The notes: generated by a model not told the origin, from the letters alone. A DNA stretch of 64,000 bases from Apiotrichum sp. Y4204 (GCA_025531455.1 JAMYHL010000008.1:434001-498000); one strand, 5' to 3'. Shown: positions 33,152 to 43,795, numbered from the stretch's first letter. Translations and numbers: made by a program.

Positions 33152-34367
33152 ATGGACCACGACGACCCGGCAGAGAAGGAACGCATCGCAGAAGCCTTAA
33201 GGGCTGCTTGGCCAGACCCATGCGCAGAGTGGGCCGGTGGCAATGATCCCCTTCCTCAAGGTGAGTCACAGGATACGAACACGCTGACAACAACACAGAC
33301 GGTGTCTTCATAAGCCTCGACACTGACGGCCGAGTTCATCGCCCTACTCTTCAGCCCGGTCAGCTGACAATCACGGCATCCGCCGCAACTATCGAAAAAC
33401 TTTGGGAGGGTGAGGACTGGGCTGGGGTAGTGTCCACTTCCTCCGGGTCTGGTGGGAACGGCCAGGGTTCGCGTAATGGGGGTGCAAGATTCCGCCGTTC
33501 ACCCTCGCCCTCGCCTGTCAACTTCAAGGAGAAGTATAGCAGCTTCACCTGTCCCTGGTGAGTGACCATTGACAGCATTCCATCCGCACAGACCTTGGGT
33601 CTAGGACAATGAGCTCCCATGGTCTGCTATGTTGTCGAGAGCGATATGACGCTGACCACCAGTTGTAACGAATTTGCGCCAAACCCTAATCTGGCAAGCT
33701 GCTGTGGGTGAGTAACCATGGATTCGGCATGAGACTATGAGGCCAACACGCCAGTCAGATGTTGTGCTATGAGTGTTTCCACGGCATGAGAGAAAGCCAT
33801 GAGTCTGCGGCGGCCTACAATCTCTTTTTTCATAATAAACTTCATGAAAGACCTGTGAGTATCCGGAGAACATTCCTGAGATGACCTCCAGCGTTGCCCT
33901 CTTTGTCGAGGCGTGATCAAGAGTGTCACTCCTGCGAGCGGAGTTGTGAGCATGATCGAGCAAGTCTTCGACAACAACATGGATGCGCCAGGCGTGGCCG
34001 AGCTGCGCGAGACGTGGGTCAACGAGCATGGGTGAGACCTTCATTCACCTACAGCTTTTTGACAATCTCAGCAAGTGGCTGGAGGTTCAGAGGGACAAAC
34101 CTTTCGATTATGCCTATCACAAGAGGGAATGGGAGCTTCGACGGCGTATTCTGGAAAACCGGGCCTCTAATGAGGAAAAGCGAGACTACAATAAGCGTTT
34201 TGCCGACGTGAGGGCTGAGGCGGTCGACGACATACGGAGCTTCAGGGACGGACATGCTCAGGCTTTGCGGGACATGTCGCCGGGCGCGCTCGACGAATGT
34301 AAGTGAGCTATGCAACTTTGCTCTGACGACAACAGACTTCTATGACCCTCCCAGGGTAAGCCGTTAG
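33152..34367 (+). CDS. RING-like zinc-finger protein with Gln in the His position
   Basis: Seven exons (33152-33260, 33299-33557, 33663-33707, 33755-33854, 33892-34031, 34072-34298, 34336-34367) join in frame to 303 residues. The zinc-binding pattern is split over four exons: Cys121, Cys124, Cys137, Gln139, Cys142, Cys145, Cys173, Cys176. This is the RING spacing C-x2-C-x12-C-x-[H]-x2-C-x2-C-x27-C-x2-C with Gln replacing the usual His; that all junctions complete the pattern supports the model. RING proteins mostly act as ubiquitin or SUMO E3 ligases; whether this one does is unknown. An N-terminal acidic region and a C-terminal charged helix (KREWELRRRILENRASNEEK) flank it. It lies within the accessory island. 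Confidence 0.72.
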
Positions 34368-35120
34368 TCCCAGAGGTGAGTGGAAGAATTTTCCTCAACT
34401 GTTACTAATAGAGAGCACCACCTATATGTCTTCGCCTCGGTCAGGACTCCTCCACCTAATGACCCCGTCACCGATTCGCCACTGTCCATTGTGATCACCA
34501 GCACCATCACCCTGCACCTTCCGCGTTTAGTGTTAGTGTTAGATCCCTGTCTCATTGTCGACGAGACAGATTTATGTTGCAGTACGCCACTCAACGAAAT
34601 TCCGCCGCGACGTCCGTCCGTTCCCGCACCCTGCGCTCACGCACCCTCCGTGGACTGTACTCATGAACCGTACATATTCTCGCTCGCGCGCGCGTCGTAT
34701 CCTTCGTATGCAACATCGTTCTACTACAAAAAAGTACATGTGAGCTGATAGCTGTGTTGGAGCAGGCAATATGTACATTTTGATATTTGCTTAGAACGAG
34801 GGAGCTTTAAGCATGAGATGCTTGCTCTGCATCGCGCGGGATATTCCATCCTCGGCCTCGGCCTAACTACGGCGAAATACAGTAACTTAAGGTTCATGGG
34901 CGTGTCCGCGGCGCAGAACCGCAGGGAAGTTGCAGCTGGAGTGGGAATGTCTATAGATCGACTTGAACAGCCAAGTTGTTCCGCTTAGTGGGGAATAACC
35001 TTGATCTACAAGGCAAGCAGCTGATACCATTAGCCGTAGATGCTGTGACTGCTGCACTGGCCACCTTCAGGCTGTAAACCTGATATTTGGGGATGAACAA
35101 AGGGGGAGAGGAGCATTGGA
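34368..35120. other. Intergenic, no convincing gene
   Basis: Short ORFs only; an extra 3' exon of the RING-like gene cannot be excluded near 34400-34740. The rest precedes the minisatellite. Confidence 0.4.
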
Positions 35121-35195
35121 TGAGTGCCGCCTCACGCCATCAGTGACTATCCATGAGGACGCCCCGCAAGGTCCGCCATGCTGCGCGCTGCTGGA

Positions 35196-35660
35196 TGGCT
35201 GCGCCCCGCTGCGCGCCGCCATGCCCCGCTCTGTCCGCAGACTGCGCCCAGCGGCGTCCCACCGCGCACCGCGGTGTCCGCAGACTGCGCCCCGCTGCGC
35301 GCCGCCATGCCCCGCTCTGTCCGCAGACTGCGCCCAGCGGCGTCCCACCGCGCACCGCGGTGTCCGCAGACTGCGCCCCGCTGCGCGCCGCCATGCCCCG
35401 CTCTGTCCGCAGACTGCGCCCAGCGGCGTCCCACCGCGCACCGCNNNNNNNNNNNNNNNNNNNNNNNNNNNNNNNNNNNNNNNNNNNNNNNNNNNNNNNN
35501 NNNNNNNNNNNNNNNNNNNNNNNNNNNNNNTGTCCGCAGACTGCGCCCCGCTGCGCGCCGCCATGCCCCGCTCTGTCCGCAGACTGCGCCCAGCGGCGTC
35601 CCACCGCGCACCGCCATGCCCCGCTCTGTCCGCAGACTGCGCCCAGCGGCGTGCCGCCTC
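35196..35660. repeat. 86-bp minisatellite with a sequence gap
   Basis: Tandem units start with tgtccgcagactgcgccccg at 35275, 35361 and 35531. Each has a second, internal half-unit (tgtccgcagactgcgcccag). The period is 86 bp where it can be measured. N bases run from 35445 to 35530, also 86 long. Copies at both edges are partial. The repeats are very GC-rich and open in several frames on both strands, which creates long false ORFs. Confidence 0.92.
35445..35530. other. Assembly gap (86 N)
   Basis: An unknown-base run inside the minisatellite. The true copy number is therefore unknown. Confidence 0.99.
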
Positions 35661-36034
35661 GTACCGCCGCTTACCACTGAGCCCCGCGGTGGCTAGGTTC
35701 CATGCCTCGCTTTGCCCCGCGGTGCGGCACCGCCCCCGCTCCGATTGCTTACCCTGCACCGCCGCGCCCTGCTCCGCGAAGGTTGTCCGCGGTGCTCAGA
35801 GGCGCTAGGCCTCTCCCGGCTGGGCTACGCGCCAGGCTTTGCAATGCACTAATGACAGTTCGCGTTCCGTACCGCCGCGCCCCGGAGGCATCCGCTTCGC
35901 CTCATGTGTGAGCTTGCCCTTGCACCACCCTACTCCCGCGGCCTCCCGCCGGACGCACGACCAATGCATAAGTTGAAGGAAGTTAGCATACAGAACAAGT
36001 GTCTGATCCTTTGATACATCAGATGTTGTGCCCG

Positions 36035-36469
36035 TCAGAGTGCAGCGGACTCTGCGGGGCCAGTGCCAGAGGCGGATGCAAGTGCACGCGCGCGCTGCTG
36101 CACAATGGAGACGTGCTCTTCTCCGATCCTGTTGCCAGCCTCCTCTACGGCGTCCTTCATCGACTGCCACAAGTCATCTACGCTCCCCAAGCTGAACTTG
36201 GGGGTCACTCCGTCTTTCTCGAACATGACAGCCGTGGGTACAAACGGTTTGAGCTCGGCAAGCCGTTTCCCGACGAGACTACGAAGGGGATCGGGGTCAT
36301 CCGGCAAAGGCAGGACTTTGCCGCCGGCGGGGTGACTTGTCTGCTGGACGAGCCGACGTACCAGCTCCTCCGTGCTAACCTCGGCGCGGTCGTCTCGAGC
36401 CGTCTGCGTGGTGACGTACGGGAACGGTAGATTGAAGAGCGCCTGGTTTGCTTCTCCTACCGTCTCCAT
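36035..36469 (-). CDS. Small unrecognised protein (island gene)
   Basis: A single exon of 144 codons from METVGEANQALFNLPFPYVT to SGTGPAESAAL. It is acidic in the middle (LPLPDDPDPLRSLVG), then has a helical segment (DDLWQSMKDAVEEAGNRIGE). The frame has protein-like composition and an ordinary ATG. I do not recognise the family. It lies about 200 nt downstream of the recombinase gene on the same strand, so it could be cargo of the same element. A 5' extension through an intron upstream of 36469 cannot be ruled out. Confidence 0.45.
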   Translation of the reverse strand: METVGEANQALFNLPFPYVTTQTARDDRAEVSTEELVRRLVQQTSHPAGGKVLPLPDDPDPLRSLVGKRLAELKPFVPTAVMFEKDGVTPKFSLGSVDDLWQSMKDAVEEAGNRIGEEHVSIVQQRARALASASGTGPAESAAL

Positions 36470-36667
36470 ACTCGACAAAGCGCCTCGACGACCACCATGA
36501 TCATAACGCGCGTCCCGCCCTTGCTTTAAACTCCGAGCACGCTTAGTGCATGCGACGATTGTTTCCTTGGCGAAGCCGGGAAGAACGGCGAGATGATGGT
36601 CGTGCCAGTGCTGAAACTTGGTGGTCTCCGACCTGCATTGTCAGCATCGACAAGACAAACCTGACAC

Positions 36668-39606
36668 CTACACCGGCTCTTTGCACCTTTCTCCATCGAC
36701 TAGGAAATCACACTCCACACTTCCCTTCCTCTTGTCCGGCTGCGTGATGTTGAGCGAGTTGAGGTACCGCCAAAGCTTGGCTTTGGGCCCATGAAATGCC
36801 CTGCTTGTAATGTCCAGCTCTTTGCCTTCGGCTAGCCCCCCCAAATGGCGCTTCAGGAGAGTGTGCGTGTAGCGCACGTCCCGCATCTCTTGAGAGACGG
36901 TGGGGTCGTCCGCACACAGCTGACAGGGGACGAGAGATTCCGTGTGAGAGGTGAGGTAGCTGTAGCCGTCAGACCAGTTCTCCTTTACTCCCAGAACTTA
37001 CCTCAGCCATGCTAGCTTGACGGCCCAAAGTTTGCGCTCGGGAGTTTGCTCTTCGTCCGTCTCCGGCTCCACACGCCCTGGAAGCACCTCCAATTGGCCC
37101 GTTGGCATCCCTAGAGCCTCAAGCTCCTCAACGTTGTCTTCAACGAGGTCGTCCTCCACTACATTGATCTCGAGGTTGGGCGTTGTGTCGCCAGCAGTAG
37201 AGGCAGCAGAGTCATCCTGTCGTTGCCCCTCACGGGCAGGAAGCTCCTCTAGGGTAGGGTCGTTATCATAGGAAGGAATGACAATTTCATTGTCGTCGTC
37301 GTGATCGCTGTCATCTTCGGGGTCGTCGAAGGGAAGGAAGAGAGGTTCCTGGTCTGGCCCGGGACCGGGAAGGCGAAACTCGGGCTCCGGCTGGTCCTCG
37401 TCCGGCTGGTCCTCGTCCGGCTGGTCCTTGTCCGGCTGGTCCTTGTCCGGCTGGACATCGACCGGCTGGTCCTTGTCCGGCTGGACATCGACCGGCTGGT
37501 CCTCGACCGGCTGGTCCTCGACTTGCTCGTCCTCGACTTGCTCGTCCTCGTCCACAAGCTCGGTCCAGGGCTTTGAGGCGTTCTTAGCGGCCTTCATCAT
37601 ATACATTAGATGACCGAGATCGAGTTTACGAGTGAGGTCCGACTCTTGCTCAAGCTCCGCGAGTCGTTTGATGCGCGTGTTCTTATCAATAGGCGGGCGA
37701 GAGGTATTCAAAACGCCATTCCGTTCAGCGGCGCGCATAGAGGATGCACGGGCACGGGCTTGACGAGTCAGTTGAGCGAGGAGATTGGACGCGGCAACAA
37801 TGTCGTACTTCTTGAACTTCTTCGCACGGAGGGAGAACGGCGACTTCGTCTTCCAGACATCTGATCCCCGGCTTATGCTGAATTTGAGAATGTGAATGTT
37901 CGCAAGCAGTTGCTGGAGATGCTCGTCGTGGGTCGCGAGTTGCTCAATGGACATTAGCTGAGCGTCACCTGCCCGCTGCACGGCGAGGCGCCTCTCCCGC
38001 AGGTCAGCAGCGGCGTCGTCCTCTCCAATGTCGAGAAGTGAGACGAGATTCAAGTCTCGTACACTCTGCAAGTACGCGATCTCGAGGGTCTTGGATCGGG
38101 CAGAGTGCCCCTGAGCCGCGCGGAGGGTGGCGGGGTCGACCTTGTCGGACGAGAAGCCGCGGGTAATGAAGTCCTTGCGTAGCGTGAACTGAAGAACCGG
38201 ACCCTGGCCGGCACCTTGGGGGCGTCAGACACAGCAGTTTGTTACACAGCCGTTGGCTCCAGACTCACCTCGCAAACCGCAAGCTGTTGTTGACTTTTTG
38301 AAGGACCGTGCGAGTTGGTCCTGGTGGATGGGGGCGCCGTACTCTACACCAGCCCCGCCTCCGACGCCACGACAGAAGATCGGCTTGTCGAGCATATCCT
38401 GGCGAATGGGGACAATGTCAGTAGTGGAGTCCTCGAGGCCGACGAGCAGGTCGACTAGACTTTGGTTGCCCGAGTTTTCGAGGTAGCCGGCCCGGTAAAA
38501 GTGAGAAAGGAGAAGAAGGGGAAGCGAGAAGATGACATTTCGCCTGAGAGCCATGTCGGGTATCACCCATCGAAGACTGGTGATTGTCAGCCATGATGGA
38601 AGGCGTGGCCAGGGACGCTTACCTGTACGCGGAGGAATATTGGTAGCCTTTGAAGTGCCGGAGGTGGAGGACCAGCCAAACTCCAACAATCTTCCTGTCG
38701 CTCTGTCTCTTCAGACGCAATACGGCGTCTCTCACACGAATGTAGTTGTTTGGATAGTCGCGGTTGCCGACGGCCGTTCCGGGACGACACGCGCAGGTCA
38801 TATACAAAACCACTACCAGACACTGTTGCAGGGCCTGAGGATTTATTAGCAGTTGGACATAACAAGTATGCAAATACGTACCCATGCCGAGAGACGATCG
38901 GGCTGCAGATGATAGTCGATGAAGACGCGTACCTCATCTGGGCCAAAGGTAGGGACGGGGGCCTTTGGCCTCGCCAATTCCCAGTGAGCGACAAAATTGT
39001 ACTGAGCTTGCTCTAAGCGCAGAAAGTCGTCGTGTAGCTGCTGCTTGGACATTTTCGGGTAAGCCAACATGGCCATCTGAGCGCGCAAGTCAGCTATCGA
39101 GGTTCTGAGACTGAACTCACGATTCGCATGCAGTTGACCTTGAGGTGGTTGAGCGTCGTGGCGGCCATGTACGTGTACGGCGCCTTGACGCGACCTTTCG
39201 ATTGGATCACACAATCGGCAAGGAAGTGGATCATAAGCTCTGCCGAGGTCAGTTGAAGAGCCAGCACCTTTCACGTACCGCACATGACATCGTAGTGAGC
39301 GCACCAGACGACGTGCTCGGGCGCGACCTGACCAACAAAGGTGATGTAGCGACGGGCTGTTGCGAACATGTCCCGCAAAACGGTGGGTTCGTAGCCGGCC
39401 GGCATACGACGCTGGAGATCCACGACCTTGGCCGTGTCGCCTCCGGCTTCCTCGCGAATGCGCGTTGCGCGCTCGTCGGGTGTCTCCTTCTTCTTCTCGC
39501 CAATAACGAATGCCAGAGGTCCAATATCTTCAGGCAGGTTGTCAATATTTTCGTCCTCCGAGGAGGACGAGGACGACGCGGAGGGGGTGTTGAGGTCGCG
39601 AGGCAT
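36668..39606 (-). CDS. DUF3435-type tyrosine recombinase (captain-like)
   Basis: Seven exons (39606-39279, 39239-39121, 39076-38882, 38834-38623, 38576-38269, 38214-37002, 36959-36668) join in frame to 888 residues. The catalytic set can be placed: Arg231 in CACRPGTAVG, Lys276 in LRHFKGYQ, Arg400 in FTLRKDF, His424 in AAQGHSARS, and nucleophile Tyr435 in EIAYLQS. The motifs RPG, [YF]-x-L-R-[RK], GHS...Y and KPIF are those of DUF3435, the family of Starship 'captain' recombinases of ascomycetes that cut and paste very large elements. Downstream of Tyr435 lie a helical region, a run of acidic DQP repeats (about residues 575-650), and a C-terminal segment with CQLC and two more Cys that may bind zinc. 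All junctions keep frame and no key residue is missing, so the gene looks intact. Confidence 0.85.
37380..37555 (-). repeat. Coding minisatellite in the recombinase gene
   Basis: A 15-bp-based repeat (ctggtcctcgtccgg-like on the plus strand) encodes serial DQPDE/DQPVD units, about 12 copies, imperfect. Confidence 0.85.
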
Positions 39607-40540
39607 TCCAATGAGATAGGATGGAGGCAGTGGGGAGAGAAAGTGGGAGTGAGAGTGTCAGTGAGAGTGAGAGTGAGAAGTAGTCGCAGGGCGGGTTGAA
39701 AACAATGGAAAGAAAACAATGGGGAGAATGCGTATGTCTCTCAGTGCTGAGCTGACTTGTTGTTTGACATGTCCCCACGCCACCGTGTTGTGCACCCCGT
39801 GTGCTGTGAGCTGTGCACGCCGTTCTCAGAGCCTCGAGCGTGATCGCCACCAGTCGCTTGCGATGTTTGACTCTCCGTCTGGACGCTGCGGCCCGGAGCA
39901 TCGTCATAAAATACCGCAGACTGTGGTATGCCCCTTGCATCATGCAGTGTGCCCCTTGCATCATGCAGTGTTGAAAGAGAGACGGCCACAATCAAGAGCT
40001 GCTGGGAAGCGTCCGCCGCGAGACCGGAAGCAGCAAGGCAAAAATGCCTCAGATTGTCATGCGCGCCCCGATGTGTCCAGACTGTTGGAGCGTGTGAGCC
40101 TCGATGTGTTCAGATTGTCGTGTGTTTGATTGACTCCTGCGCAGTCGCTCTACGCAGGCGGTCAACGAGTATGTGTGTGTACCGTAGCATAGATCATGCG
40201 TGGGAACTGAGTTGCCTCGAGGCCGGACGCGCCGGACGGGGCGTTGACACGTTGACATACAATGGATTTTCGCGTACTTCGGACAAGACGCACAGTGTCT
40301 CTGGCAACATCGTGGTGCCAAACACAGTCAACTCGGACCGTCGCTACACACCTGCCTCAGGCCTGCCTCTGGCTGCCTGCCCCGGCCACCCGCAGCTGGG
40401 ATGTTCCACTCACCGCGCGTCTGGTGTTGGTTTGCCACTTTGATGTCAGGGTTCTTCACCTCGCTTCACACTTTGTGGTCAGCACTTGTCCCCTTGGCTC
40501 CCCCCTCTGTCGTGAACCTACCTTTGCTCACTCATCTTCA
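39607..40540. other. Divergent intergenic region with a direct repeat
   Basis: Lies between the start codons of the recombinase gene (minus) and the RGG gene (plus). It has a GA/GT-biased leader at 39640-39720 and an exact tandem pair of tgccccttgcatcatgcagtg at about 39928-39970. If this is a captain-type element, its 5' boundary should lie in or near this stretch; I could not identify it. Confidence 0.5.
39928..39970. repeat. Tandem 21-bp direct repeat
   Basis: Two exact adjacent copies of tgccccttgcatcatgcagtg. Confidence 0.9.
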
Positions 40541-41706
40541 ATGACCGCCAGACCCCCGCCTCTCCCTACCTCCTTGACAGGCCGCTCCGTCTCAGCCGAA
40601 GATGGACAGGAGATTGCCACGGCGGGCTTGACAGAAGAGACACTCCTTGCTTTGCGGCCATTCTTCACGGCAATGTCGTCTTACAAGGTCGAGCTTGACT
40701 CCAAGGTAAGCATCAGCTGAAGGGGGAAGATGTCTGCTTACGAGTTAGTCGTCGGCGCTTGAGGAGCGGGTCCAGGAGATGAAAGATGCCATGGACGAGT
40801 TAGCCAAGGTAAGCATCACAAGGATTCTGGGCCATGAAGAAACACACCTTGCTAACGACGTCAGATGCGGAACGTGGGTTGCAGTGACATGCGACGGTGA
40901 CACATGGTGATCGCGACCTCTGACCGTAGAAACCCGAACATGGATCGAAGCTTGTCCTTCGGACCGACAGAAAGGTCAGTAGAGCTGCCGCCTGAGGGAT
41001 GAGTGAATACTAAAGTGGTAGGTTAAGCCATCGAAAGGCGAGCGCTTCGAGCCGCTCAAGCCGGTAAGTACTGGAAGAGGAGGAGCCTTGAAGAGTGAGT
41101 GCCATCTGCTCACATCAGGACGCCAAGGCGCAGAAGCGGACGAATCGACTTGTCGAGTTGTTGTCCGGTCAGACTCTGAAGCCGCTCGTCGACCTCGACA
41201 AAGCCTTGCAGTATCTGGAGCTGGTGGATTGCTTACGGTATGTCCACCTGCGAGATGTCCTGGTACCGCAGCGCATGGACGAGCTTGGAAAGACAATGGA
41301 GGTGGCAGAGAGAGTGCTAGGGGGTACGCTCACCGGTGAGTAACTGTATGGTAGCCGTTCTGATCGTTCAGACCACCAGCGCGGCCGCATCGAGCTACGA
41401 CTCAAGTACCTGAAGCACGACGTCGAGGTGCTCAAGGTGATGCTCGAAGCTGCATGCCCAATGAGCAACGATCTACCAGAGGGCGTCACTGTCGCTGGAC
41501 CGGGGGAGGAGTCGGAGGTCGCTGGACAGGGGGAGGAGTCGGAGGGGGAGAGTGACAGTACGGAGGGTGAAGAGCAAGCTGGTGCCGCTCCTGGTGGTCG
41601 CGGTCGTGGTCGTGGTCGTGGTCGCGGTCGCGGTGGTCGTGGTCGCGGTCGCGGTGGTCGTGGTCGCGGTCGCGGTGGTCGTGGTCGCGGTCGCGGCAGT
41701 AGTTGA
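40541..41706 (+). CDS. RGG-repeat protein with a 9-nt microexon (island gene)
   Basis: Seven exons (40541-40705, 40749-40808, 40865-40873, 40930-40974, 41022-41063, 41119-41335, 41372-41706) join in frame to 290 residues. Exon 3 is only 9 nt (MRN). The first part is helical and charged (SSALEERVQEMKDAMDELAK). The middle has paired helices (LVDLDKALQYLELVDCLRY, HDVEVLKVMLEAACP). The C-terminus is an acidic linker (two GEESE blocks) followed by about 20 RG/RGG units (PGGRGRGRGRGRGRGG type), which commonly bind RNA or are methylated. I do not recognise the family. It faces away from the recombinase gene across 934 nt. Confidence 0.65.
41580..41705 (+). repeat. Coding GGTCGTGGTCGC repeat
   Basis: A tandem of ggtcgtggtcgc-like units encodes the RGG tail. 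It also opens long false ORFs on the other strand. Confidence 0.9.
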
Positions 41707-41814
41707 TCAGAAGCTCACTTTGTGGTTGAGTAAATAACACAGTTTAGTAGCTGTTAATGAACGCGAAGAAGTATCATGTGTGCACTTATATGTCCGTACG
41801 AAGGTCCATGCTGT

Positions 41815-42540
41815 CTATTGTCCGTTCTCGAGCTCATCCAGCTCCTTGCGGAGCTCGCGCCCCGACAGCTTGAGCTGCTCCAAACCAGCGGCCAGGAGGG
41901 AGGTGCGATGCATCGAGGCACCAACGGCCAAGCCGTTCAGGAGCAACGCCGTCGAATTGGCGTTTGGGAGCTTGGCATTCTTGCCCTCGGCAAACATCTT
42001 GAAAAACGATGTCGCCGTGGGCTGGTGATTGTCAGACAATGTTGTCGGAAGAGTAACGTACCTGCCTCGCCCTGCCCTTGCGTTGGTCCTTGTCGCCCTT
42101 GCCGTCCTCCTCCTCGCCGTCCGTGCCATCCTCTGTCACCTAGAGTAAGCACTGGACTATGACTCGAATGCCTACTAACCGCCTTGGCCTTGCCGCGGTT
42201 CTTCGCGGGCTTGCGCTTCGGCGCCTTGCGTGTTGGCTCCGGCGGCTCGCAGTCGTCCCCGGAACTGTTGTCGCCCTTGTCCTCCGAGGACTTGGTCCCC
42301 CCAAGCTCCGCAGATACGGCCTGTCGTTGTCAGAGTAAGCGAGACCAGACCTACAGATGCGCCAGACGAGCGCCGAGACGAGCGCCTAGAAGTCGCGGCG
42401 GCGAGGTCGGCCATGCGCGCAGTCGCGGCGCCGCCAGTCTTGGACCGTTTGGCGCCGTCACGAGTAGCCGGGACCGCCTTGCGTTTGGCGTTGGCGGCGG
42501 CAGTAGTAGCGGCGTCGGGCGTGTTGCTGGAGGCTAGCAT
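41815..42540 (-). CDS. Basic nuclear-type protein, unrecognised (island gene)
   Basis: Four exons (42540-42355, 42320-42180, 42139-42062, 42021-41815) join in frame to 203 residues. The N-terminal half is Ala/Lys/Arg/Ser-rich with likely nuclear signals (NAKRKAVPA, GAKRSKTGG, RKAPKRKPAKNRGKAKA), then an acidic patch (DGTDGEEEDGKGD). The C-terminal 65 residues form a conserved-looking helical unit (TSFFKMFAEGKNAKLPNANS, LEQLKLSGRELRKELDELEN). It is convergent with the RGG gene (108 nt between stop codons). I know no matching family; a DNA- or chromatin-binding role is inferred only from composition. Confidence 0.6.
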
Positions 42541-43022
42541 TGCGGTTAGTGAGTCTGCTGACTGTAGGAGGTGATTGTGATCAGTGAGTAAGTCTGCCCA
42601 CCGAGGGAGAACATCAGTGAGAGGTAGCATCGTGAGAGAAGTCTGGACGGCAGAGAGCAGTCAGAGAGAACAGCAGAGGACAGCAGAGCGTAGTCTGGAC
42701 AGCAGAGAACAGTTTGGACGGCAGAGAGCAGTCTGGTCAGCAGTTCTGATAGCTCACCGGGCATTGTGGTCTGGGAGACGGCAAGTAGCAAGTGGAGAGG
42801 TGATGAAAGAAATGAAAGGAGAGACGGAATGGATGGATGAGAGGAAGAGAAATGCTCAGCCGCGCATATGCATGCATCGGGTCGTTTATACTCTGTCGCA
42901 AGGAAGGTAGAGAGCATAGAAAAGTGAGCGTCCATGGAGGAGTAGGGGGTGGGTGACGGTGTCGTAGTGTACCGTAGTATACTGGAGCCAAGAAGGAAGA
43001 CAGGAAGGAGAAAGGAAGGTGA

Positions 43023-43024
<2 letters not shown>

Positions 43025-43055
<31 letters not shown>

Positions 43056-43066
43056 GGGGGGGGGGG
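43025..43066. repeat. Very long poly-G tract
   Basis: Thirty G in a row, one T, then 11 more G. It could form G-quadruplexes and is prone to sequencing error. Confidence 0.9.
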
Positions 43067-43164
43067 CGGGGCGGAGGGGGAGGAAGGTGGGAGGAAGGCG
43101 CGGAATGAGGGAGCGAATAGAGGCAAGATCGGATCGCATCGATGAGAGCGGGCCGGATGGTAGG

Positions 43165-43240
43165 GTGGTGATGGTGGTGGTGATGGTGGTGATGGTGGTG
43201 GTGATGGTGATGGTGGTGATGGTGGTGATGGTGGTGGTGA
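43165..43240. repeat. GGTGAT/GGTGGT microsatellite
   Basis: An imperfect tandem of ggtggtgat units on the plus strand. Confidence 0.9.
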
Positions 43241-43774
43241 TGGCGAAGACACATGGGAACGCCACCAAAGTGAGTGGATCCATGGATCCTGGGAGTCAAA
43301 AATGCGGAGACCACGTGCTACTATGGGGGCCCCCGGCGCCGTTAACCACAAAGACGAAAATCGGAGCGGGCTAGCGGGAGGAAATAACGAGCAGCAAGAA
43401 AGGGGTCGAAGGGGGCCTCGACGAGACCGGCTGAAAGGAGGAGCCTGGATGAGGAATAGCGATGGCCAGTCAGTCGACCGAGAGTGGCGAACATTACGTA
43501 AAGTACTCGATGACAGCCGCTCCAGGTAGGACATTGGCGGTCATCAGCCAGGAGAGCAAGAATGCTATATCAGAAGTACACGTGACTACACACGTGACCT
43601 CTATGCTCTCGTCCCCTCGCCGGCCTCTTGACAGGCCTGCATGTGCTCTATATTCACTCCCCTCCACTAAGGAGGTTATATATCGCGGTTGCGCGGTTGA
43701 GTAGCTTGCAGTGTTATGCATCACACTTATCGCTTCTCAACATGCTACCCCACCCCCCCCCCTCCCCCCCCAGA

Positions 43775-43795
43775 TCCAGGGTCTTGGACCCTGGA
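43775..43795. repeat. Perfect hairpin, 9-bp stem
   Basis: tccagggtc-ttg-gaccctgga, directly after a C-rich run. Confidence 0.85.

Larger units (their letters stand above)
42541..43774. other. Intergenic, simple-sequence rich
   Basis: No gene seen. It holds cagagagcag-type short repeats (42640-42740), a poly-G run, and a ggtgat microsatellite. False ORFs (poly-Pro, poly-His) come from these tracts. Confidence 0.6.

Noticed and set aside
35067..35808. Long ORFs of about 150-230 codons on both strands
   Set aside because: They come from the GC-rich 86-bp minisatellite and run through the N gap in several frames.
36668..39606. Reading the recombinase as a Crypton or KDZ transposase
   Set aside because: The RPG, FTLRK and GHS...Y blocks and the overall length fit DUF3435 better, and no KDZ (DDE-type) motif is present; a profile search would decide.
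41486..41740. Minus-strand ORF rich in HRD repeats
   Set aside because: It is the shadow of the RGG-coding repeat on the plus strand.
42737..43534. ORFs with long Pro or His runs on the minus strand
   Set aside because: They translate the poly-G and GGTGAT tracts; no start context, introns or domain.
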